Of a stretch of DNA of 64,000 bases, positions 56,711 through 64,000 are shown piece by piece; positions within the stretch are counted from its first letter, which is position 1, and every line of letters starts with the position of its first letter. The notes under the pieces are model-generated. The model was not told where the DNA came from. It searched no databases and saw only the letters and a program-made list of their open reading frames with translations. Source of the stretch: Macrolepiota albuminosa (taxonomy: Eukaryota > Basidiomycota > Agaricomycetes > Agaricales > Agaricaceae). Where the stretch lies: assembly GCA_027475525.1 (NCBI GenBank), contig JAMWFC010000108.1, positions 435,811-499,810 on the forward strand, in the 5' to 3' direction. Both the position numbers and the translations under genes were made by a program.

Positions 56711-57550
56711 CACTTGTGCTGAACTTTGTACATACAATTTATCTATTTTAAGCCCTACCCAACAGCCATGCATAGCAAGCAATGGATCTAATCAGTAATA
56801 ATGCTGTTAGCAGCTAGAATGATAGCTGGCATCAGGCTGCTGGCAAGCGTTGACAGGTGGCATCATTCAATCAGCATATGGTACAGCTGGCTGACAATAG
56901 TGCTTATAAATTAGGCTATAATGACATTTCTCTATGACAAATAGCTTGGTGTTTACTCCAGTGCCTGACATCTCTTAGTGCCCCTCTCTCAGTCAGATGG
57001 ACAGCTTTCTTATTTCATTTCTTACTATTTAGTTTAATGCATGGCATTTACTTACAGTTCACCTTTCTTTAGTGACTATTAGCCATTTAGCAATGGTGAA
57101 CTTATATTTACTATAAATACTTACCATTGTCACTAGCCACACAACAGAACAGAGTATCTCATTTACTCCTCAGTTCACTTCATGGTTCAGATTTCTTTTG
57201 AGCTGACTAAGTTCATGGTTGCCAATTGTCTGGATATCTCTAGCCTGCATGCTGCAGTTATATATATGGAACCTTACAGCAAGCATTACATAGCTTAGTC
57301 ATTGCTAAGCCTTGAGTTGTTTTGCTGCATCCTTTGCCACACATACTGATATTTGAATCCCTGCCTTATTTAGGTGCACTTTGTTGTTAGTGCACTTCTC
57401 TTACTGCACATCCCTTACTAACTTTGCTTCCTGACATTCATCAAATCTTGCCATTTAACTTATTTTTGACTTGTTCTCTGAGACCTGCCCAGGACTCCCT
57501 CAACACTTAGCATACCCAATGCATTCTGTATTAGTTAGTAGCCATAAACC
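56711..57550 (+). repeat. Long inverted repeat, left arm
   Basis: It matches the reverse complement of 61505-62322 along most of its length; for example GAACAGAGTA, CTCAGTTCAC, GGTTCAGATTTCTTTTGAGC and TGCATTGGG blocks occur in the same order. The arms have diverged and differ by small gaps. Confidence 0.75.
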
Positions 57551-59277
57551 ATGTTACCTAATTTATCACCACATATATATATACAAAATGGACAATAAGT
57601 ACAATAAAAACAATGCAAATGCAAATGCATACAGAATGAAGTCTTTCAGATTAATAAAAAATGATTTAAATAGATACTGCCATAGAGAGTACTTTGAAGC
57701 CACATGTCAAATATTACAAGCACTAGAGAGAAGCATGACTTCAAAATATACTACAGGTGAAATAAAAATATAGATATATGTATTGCTTCTATACATTGAG
57801 TTAATATCTTGTGAAGAACCCTAAATAGAAAAGCACAATAGCTGTCTGGCAGTATAAGAGCCCAAAAATATAGAGACTAATAGTGGCAGACAAGAATGGC
57901 AAGACAACAAATGTGAAAGCAACCTTCATGGTGTATAGTGCTCTATCAGACATAGATTTACCTTTATTTAAGCTGAGGATCTATAAAGTGAGCATTCAAT
58001 AATGCTATGCATATTGAAGATGACTAATAGATATCTAGTAAACTTGATAAAAAATATAAATACTCCAAATAGTCAATAAAATTGGACAGTCTTAGCACTC
58101 AGCAGTTTGACATCACTATAGTGGTGGCAAGAGCAGTATACAAAGTATTTGACCAGGATTTCAAAGAAGGCAAACTAGAAGAATGGTTAGAAAAAATATC
58201 AGATAAAGGAAACAAGATACAGTATGCAAACAATAGAGTGTTTACACTAGCAAAAGACTTGAATAAAAAAAAAGTTCACATTCTATTCAAAAAAGATACT
58301 GACTCTGATAGATTTCTTGAAAAAATTGTGAAAAGTAGGTTTAAGAAGACATCAGACAATGTTGTCAAGTATGTGCAAGCAAAGATAATACTAAATAGAG
58401 ACAAAACATAAGAATATATAGACAATAATCAGAAAACATAGGACTCACACAAATCAAAGATTCAAGAAAATCAAACTACAGATCTTCCAATTTAGTGATA
58501 TAGTTGTGGCCTTGTTTTTCTTTGCAGTTATTTTATTGAGAAGAGAGAAGTATAAGATATCAATAGTTTTGAGATTGATAATACTGCTAGATGAAACATT
58601 TGCACTAATGAGTGGTCGGATAAACAGTAAAGAGATTATTGATCATACTATCAAGTTATCAAGAGGTTGAAAGAACAACTACTCAAACACAAAGACTATG
58701 AGCTGGTAAAAAATAAGCTCCAAATATATGAAGACAATAGAGAAACTATACAGAAAATCAGCAAAGTGGTCAGTATCAGTAATTTTGAGAAACAAATGTT
58801 GAATTACATAATCATTAATAACTAATATCTTATAAGAGCTTTGATACTATCTCTTGAGCCACTTTTACTTAATGTGTTTTGTTATATTTTCATTGAATTC
58901 TCTTATTTCTTACATCTAGTTAATCAGTATTCTTTTACTTGTTCTGCAATCTCACATTGTTATTTCCTCATTGCCTCTCTATCTTAACCTAAGTACTAAG
59001 TCTCTACATATACTACTATCTATATTATTTTTTATTTTTTATTTTAATAAATATAGTAATAAGTGTCATCATATTAGAAGAATATCAATTATATAATTGA
59101 TCATATAGACAAACAGTTTGGCAATGCCTACCAAACACAATTATATTTGTAGATATTTGTTTTATTTTATAGAGAGCTAGTCATTGTTGTGTTGATAGGC
59201 TTTTACTTGCACTGAGTGCATCAAGGGACATAATAGGCCTCCTAACACTTGTTAATATAGAGACTCAAGCACCTACT
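57551..59277 (+). other. Very AT-rich block with Lys/Asn-rich frames of unknown origin
   Basis: Two frames start with ATG or near it: 57589-57773 (MDNKYNKNNANANAYRMKSF) and 58082-58411 (KVFDQDFKEGKLEEWLEKIS, VFTLAKDLNKKKVHILFKKD). A further broken stretch near 58660-58820 looks coiled-coil (LKEQLLKHKDYELVKNKLQI). Lys/Asn/Ile-rich codon use is unlike host genes and unlike the Copia frames. The 58082 frame distantly recalls small domains of large DNA viruses of insects, but I cannot verify that. It may simply be decayed repeat DNA. Confidence 0.35.
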
Positions 59278-59560
59278 TGTTAGAATAGACTCATCACTGT
59301 GGTGGTGGCGTGTTGGTTACTTCTTAGCCTTTCAAGTTTTTGTTTTATTTTCTTTGTTTTATCTACTTATATTATTTTCTAAGACAATCATGGTTGATTG
59401 TTCTATATAGTTATTCAGCCACCCTCCTCCCTTAGCAGGAGAGACTTCTTTACTCTTCCAGTTCTTTTTCTAAAAACTGAGGGTACTTTACTTTACCTCT
59501 TGCTTATTCTAGCTCATACTTACATTTAACCTGTAGCATTAGAACTTACTTTGTATTACA
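59278..59560 (+). repeat. 5' LTR of Copia 3
   Basis: TGTTAGAATAGACTC...TATTACA, followed after two bases by TTATTGGCCCTG, which resembles the initiator-tRNA-type primer site, and 66 bp later by the gag ATG. The position and TG...CA ends support an LTR. No second LTR was found. Confidence 0.55.
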
Positions 59561-59625
59561 AGTTATTGGCCCTGTAAAGTGCTCACTTTAAACTACACCC
59601 ACTTAAAAATACATCCTCTGACAAC

Positions 59626-61470
59626 ATGACTCTTACAACATCATCTGGAGAGAATAGCAATCCTCCCACATTCCCAGAGGAATTTTTATTTGATGGGACA
59701 AATTACATTATGTTTAGAAACTGAATCCTTCTAGCAGCAAAACTTAGAGGCGCCAAAAGCCACCTTGATGGAACCATAAAAACACCAAACTCCAAAATGA
59801 CAGTACCTGCTCCTTCAACAACAGAATGGTGGGACAAGAACCCTTCTTACTAGGAATGGCAGGTACAAAATGCATAGATAATGGTGCTGATTGTCTACAA
59901 CACAAAAAACCCCATTGGTCTTAGAATCAAAATGACAAATACTGCAGAAAAGGTCTGGAAAATGCTGAAAGAGTCTTACAGAACCATATCAGACTTAGGA
60001 GCAAACACAGCAGAGAACATCCTGAGAGCAATGAAGTATTCTGATGGGATGGATTTCCAGGAGCATATCACCAACCTTCAATTGAAGTGAAACAACACAG
60101 TTAAAAAGAGAGCTGAAATCAAAGACAACCAATTCAGAGCTATAGTAATATGGTTGCTCTCTGCATCCTGGGACTATATTGTAGCCTCTCTCCAGTCAAC
60201 CAAAACATCTATAGAGCTCATCACAGAATTGAATGTCTACTGGGAATGCTTGAAAGAGTGTCTGATGTTGAGTGCAAAACCAAACTCAACAGCACTGCTT
60301 GCAAAAACTTCTCAACCCCAAAATAAGCTGGTATGCACTAACTCCAACTGTGGACACACCAGGCACACTATTAAAAATTGTTATTGAAGAGGAGGTAGCA
60401 AAGAAGGCCAGTTTCTGCCAAATTTTGGTCATAAATACAACACCACATCTATTCAAGCAACTCTCAAGCTGCAGACTTCTGTTGTAAATATGGCATCAAC
60501 CACACTCACACAAAATCCCCCTCAGACTACTTATGCCCTAGTGGCAAATATGCAGTTTACCCCCACCGCTGTATATAACCACAACCTGCAACTGTTGGAG
60601 TCATACTTAGCAAACATTGAGATCTCCACAATAGCATTTGCCCTGTCCAGCTCAACTACCAAGGTCCCCACTTATGCTGACTCAGGTGCAACAGACCACT
60701 GCTTTGTAAAGAGGTCAGATTTTGAGAAGTACCAAGCTTACTTCAAACCCTGCCAAGGTGTCTTGGCAAACTGTGGTGGCTTATTCAACGTAGTTAGTGA
60801 ATGGATTACATATCCAGAGCAAGCACCACTTACTGGATATGTGCAAAAACTGTATCTATGGGAGGCAAACAATATGACCTTATGATAGATATCAGAAAAC
60901 ATTCAGATTGCAGGCAAGAAGGTATACATTGACTTCTGGGGGCCAGCAACAGTTGTGTTATTAAGAGGAGCATTATACCTAATAGTGTTTACCAATGCAG
61001 GGTTGTCTCACTTATAGGGAGCGTACCTGGCAAATAAAGCAAGCAAGACTATTCTGTCAGCCCTGAAAGATTATGTCACAGAGGCTGAGCACCAAACTGG
61101 GAACAAATTGAAGACTATCCAAATAAATGGTGGGAGGGAATGAATTAACCATCTGTGGAGTGAGTATTGCAAGGAAATGGACATTGTGCTAAAACCCATG
61201 GTCCCTTATATCCACGCACAAAACAGAGTAGTTGAGCACTCTATTCAAACAATTTTTGATAGCATCTGATGCCTGCTAGCTGAAAGCAGCCTCCCAAAGA
61301 GCCTCTGGGCTGAGGCCACAGCAATCATAATCTATACTCAAAATCTCTTACCTTTGACTTGTCACCCAGACCTTGTCCTGCAGAGGAGAATGCCTCTGAA
61401 GCACTATGTGCCTTGGCCACACCTTTTGTGGTCCTTGCATTGACAAAGCTGGATGATGCAAATGCTAATG
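59626..61470 (+). pseudogene. Copia 3 gag-protease-integrase remnant
   Basis: The ATG at 59626 opens gag (PPTFPEEFLFDGTNYIMF, then WKMLKESYRTISDLGANTAE). A zinc knuckle reads CTNSNCGHTRHTIKNC near 60340. The protease active site is intact as YADSGATDHCF near 60675. An integrase fragment follows (KTIQINGGRE, EYCKEMDIVLKPMVPYIHAQ, RVVEHSIQTIFD, KSLWAEATAIIIYTQNLLP) and stops at about 61470, next to the right inverted-repeat arm. RT and RNase H are missing. It belongs to a different Copia lineage from elements 1 and 2. Confidence 0.82.
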
Positions 61471-61504
61471 ATGCCTAAAAAGTAGATCAGTAGCAGATAC
61501 AGTT

Positions 61505-62322
61505 CACAGCTACTGACCTGTATAACAATGCATTGGGCATGTTAAGGTTGAGAGAGTCCCAGGCAGTTCTCAGAGAACAAGTTAGAAAACAAGTTGAACA
61601 GCAAGATTTGGTGAAGGTTGGTAACAATAGTCGGCAAAGGTATGTGGTAAGGAAGATGTGCTAAAGACAAAGTACACCTAAAGAAAACTAGAGGCTTAGC
61701 AACAGCTAAGCTGTGTGATGCCTGCCATATGTGCAAGGTGCATAGGTTTCATAAGCATAACTGCAGCAAGCAGGCTAAGAGCATTCAGACAGTTGACAAC
61801 TATGAACTTAGTTAGCTCAAAAGAAATCTGAACCATAGGGTGAACTGAGGGGTGTAAACTGGGGTACTCTGTTCTGTTCTAACTAATGACAATGGTAAAT
61901 ATTTATAGTAAAAATGAGTTTACTGTCGCTAAATGATTAAGCATTGCCAAGGAGCAGCAAACTGAAAAGAATGTAAGTAGTCACTGTATGTTAAACTAAA
62001 TACTGAGACATCAACAAGAATATTATCTGTCCAAGTAGAAAAAAGGTGTTAAGCGGTGTCAGGTGCCAAGATGAAACACCAAGCTGTTAGTCACAGGGAA
62101 ATGCCATCATTTCAACTTGTAAGCGCTGCCACTGGCTAGTGATATCACATGCTGCCTAAATAATGCTATCTGTCAATGCTTGCTGATAGCATAATGCCTG
62201 CTGTCATTTGTCATTCCTGCTGCCATTGGTACTATCACTGATCAGGTATGTTGCTTGCCATGCATGGCTATTGAAAATGGCTTAAAATGGCTAAATCGTG
62301 TGTGCCAAGTTCAGAACAAGTG
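61505..62322 (-). repeat. Long inverted repeat, right arm
   Basis: Reverse-complement partner of 56711-57550. On the plus strand its first part reads TATDLYNNALGMLRLRES, QAVLREQVRKQVEQQDLVKV, which looks like the C-terminus of a protein; the left arm carries a more decayed version. The arms may therefore be 3' ends of one repeat family in opposite orientation. Confidence 0.7.
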
Positions 62323-64000
62323 CAGCAAGGTGTCCAGGGCTGGTGCTGAGCCTGCCATCGATGCACCTAGCCTGTGTGGGGTCCTATCATCTCCTCCCAA
62401 CTGAAAAATTGACTGTCCCCAGTCACCAAGAATAGTTACCATCACCAATTTGTGACTGGTGGCCCATGCATCTGCTGAAATCTCCTTATAGTCCTAGCAC
62501 ATAAGTTTGGACTTCACCTCTTTTCCTGAAAATTTCTGGCACTTTTTCTAAATAAATGTCTTTCCAAATTCCAACTCTGCCCTCCATGCCAACTCATGAG
62601 GCTCAAGATGTGGCCTATGCTTACATTGAGAAGGCCAACAAATTTTTTAAGTACATCAAAAATGTGGGTGCAGAGGCGCCTTCCAACCTCATTGTTGCCA
62701 TGATGCGCTTATACAAGCACTAGTTAGAGGTGAGAGTGCTTGGCATTGGATGAGATCAGGAGATCAAGGTCTAGAAGTAATGCCAGGCCTAGTATGTGAA
62801 CAATCTTGGTGCAGAGTGGTTAGCACCATTTTCATGTTTTGTGAGTTGTCACCAATGTTTCATTAGTTTCCAGGCAACCATAAAGCTCTTCCTACACGCC
62901 CCAGCCTCCATTGAGCAGGAAGACCCAGACTTTGCACCCATCAAGCTTCACCCCACCTAGCAGAACGACATGGACAACCCAAAGTTCTTTTTTGCTGCCT
63001 CCAGTTCCTGTCCCACCCTTCCCGTGCTGTTCTCCATCGTCTAGCAGCAGCCCACCTTTCTTTGAACAGCCTGGCAAAACAACAGAGACAACTTCAAGTT
63101 CTTTTTCTCTGCTCCTGGTTTCTGTCCCATCCTTTTCCTGCTAATCTCCATCATCCAGTGGCAGCCCACTTTTCTCTGCACAGCCACTGCTTCTCACCCC
63201 TCATCCTCTGCCACATTTTATCCCTACCTCTGCTATGAACAACCCCCTTCTGAGCTGCCCTTTAGCAACTCCTCATCCAACTTGCTGCTCTCCAACCTCC
63301 ACAAGTGTGCTTTCTCTGATCCAGATGGCCCTATATACTCATATAATGAGCTTGCAGCCTCCAAACCACCCCACACAGCTTGACTATGACTATGGCTCCA
63401 AGTCTAGGCCCCAGTCTTGTCATCTCAGCGTCATGGAGCTCTGCAACATAAACTCCAAGTTTGTTGACAATGGCTTCATTGTCAACGGCAAGTGTTCTAG
63501 CAACAACACCCCACTCACACTCAGTATCATGTCCATCAGCGGCCCACAGAGGTGCACTACTCCCTCAAGTGCCAGTGGAAGGTGTGACGAGGACCATGCA
63601 AGGAGTCATGGTAGAATTAGTGATGATGCCAGATTAAACAATAGTGTTCATGCTAGAATTGCCAACCCTCATGGCAGAATCAATCCTCTATCATGCTGCC
63701 TCACATCCCACAGCATTGTCAACAGTGACTTGTACCTCCCCACCCTCTTGTTTATACTCTGCCAACTTTTCAGTCTTGTCCAGAACCTCCAACTCTCTGC
63801 CTGTACCATCTGGCTACTCTGCCTTGCACACTCAGACACACTTTGCCTATCCTTTATCTCCACCTCTGCCCCAGCCTCAACACCCCCACCATCATCCACA
63901 CCTGCACCCACACACCCCATATGCCCTTGTCAGCACCATGCCATCCCTTCATCACCAGCAGTACATGCCCTTGCTTGCCCCGACCTCTGCAATGTTGTAC
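62323..64000 (+). other. Pro/Ser-rich frames, no recognised gene, partly repeated
   Basis: A broken frame near 62562 reads MSFQIPTLPSMPTHEAQDVA, YAYIEKANKFFKYIKNVG. At 62945-63180 a Pro/Ser-rich block of about 120 bp occurs twice (TTCTTTTT.TGCT..., CTGTCCCA..CTT, CAGCCCAC.TTTCT). Further on, frames contain His/Arg-rich phrases (HARSHGRISDDARLNN). It may be a decayed repeat-borne gene running out of the window. Composition is CpG-poor. Confidence 0.3.

Noticed and set aside
57551..59277. Mitochondrial plasmid insertion
   Set aside because: No DNA or RNA polymerase motifs were seen and the frames use standard stops; composition alone does not support it.

Overview
The window looks like nuclear DNA of a mushroom-forming basidiomycete (Agaricomycetes). 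Genes are cut by many 50-65 nt GT-AG introns. The gene content fits: a laccase, a fungal F-box family starting MGQ..K..NLD, a salicylate-hydroxylase-type monooxygenase, a JmjC gene of the kind common in mushroom repeats, and Copia and Tc1-type elements.\n\nTwo compartments alternate. Gene-rich DNA with ordinary CpG content holds: the 3' end of an unrecognised gene (1-640); a secreted intradiol-dioxygenase-like gene with altered iron ligands (1509-2658, -); an F-box gene (3454-4559, +); an FAD monooxygenase (19288-21177, -); Nup53/Nup35 (23096-24495, -), divergent from a Nop8-like RRM protein (24635-26396, +); an acidic unknown (27808-28464, +); an ERMP1-like M28 peptidase (28857-32265, +); PTPA (32374-33939, +); a laccase (35281-37614, +); a tiny six-cysteine secreted protein built with a 4-nt exon (44723-45145, -); an unrecognised multi-exon gene (46704-47360, -); and Tgs1 cap hypermethylase (about 48136-49223, +).\n\nThe second compartment is AT-rich, poor in CpG and full of repeats: 4.7-19.0 kb, 37.77-44.6 kb and 49.8-64 kb. 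The first island is a decayed Copia element (from 4725) carrying two solo LTRs. It appears to be split by a 9.5-kb segment (8903-18390) with 11-bp inverted termini, a JmjC gene and an NSCAYDS cysteine-box pseudogene; the Copia 3' end and an LTR resume at 18391-18840. The second island is a complete Copia element (37771-43890) with LTRs, GATGA target duplication, polypurine tract and an initiator-tRNA-like primer site. It is disabled by a perfect 428-bp tandem duplication, a solo LTR inserted in gag, and changed catalytic residues. The third island holds a SAM-domain pseudogene, two Tc1/mariner pseudogenes (one cut by a solo LTR), a CACTG-type foldback MITE, a third Copia fragment, and a very AT-rich block lying between inverted repeats of about 0.8 kb.\n\nMost host genes are unrelated housekeeping or secreted-enzyme genes. 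The clearest functional pairing is the Nup53/Nop8 head-to-head pair with 139 bp between start codons. The items most worth follow-up are the six-cysteine knottin-like gene with its microexon, the 9.5-kb JmjC-carrying insertion, the one-sided CpG decay of the Copia LTRs, and the inverted-repeat-bounded AT-rich block.
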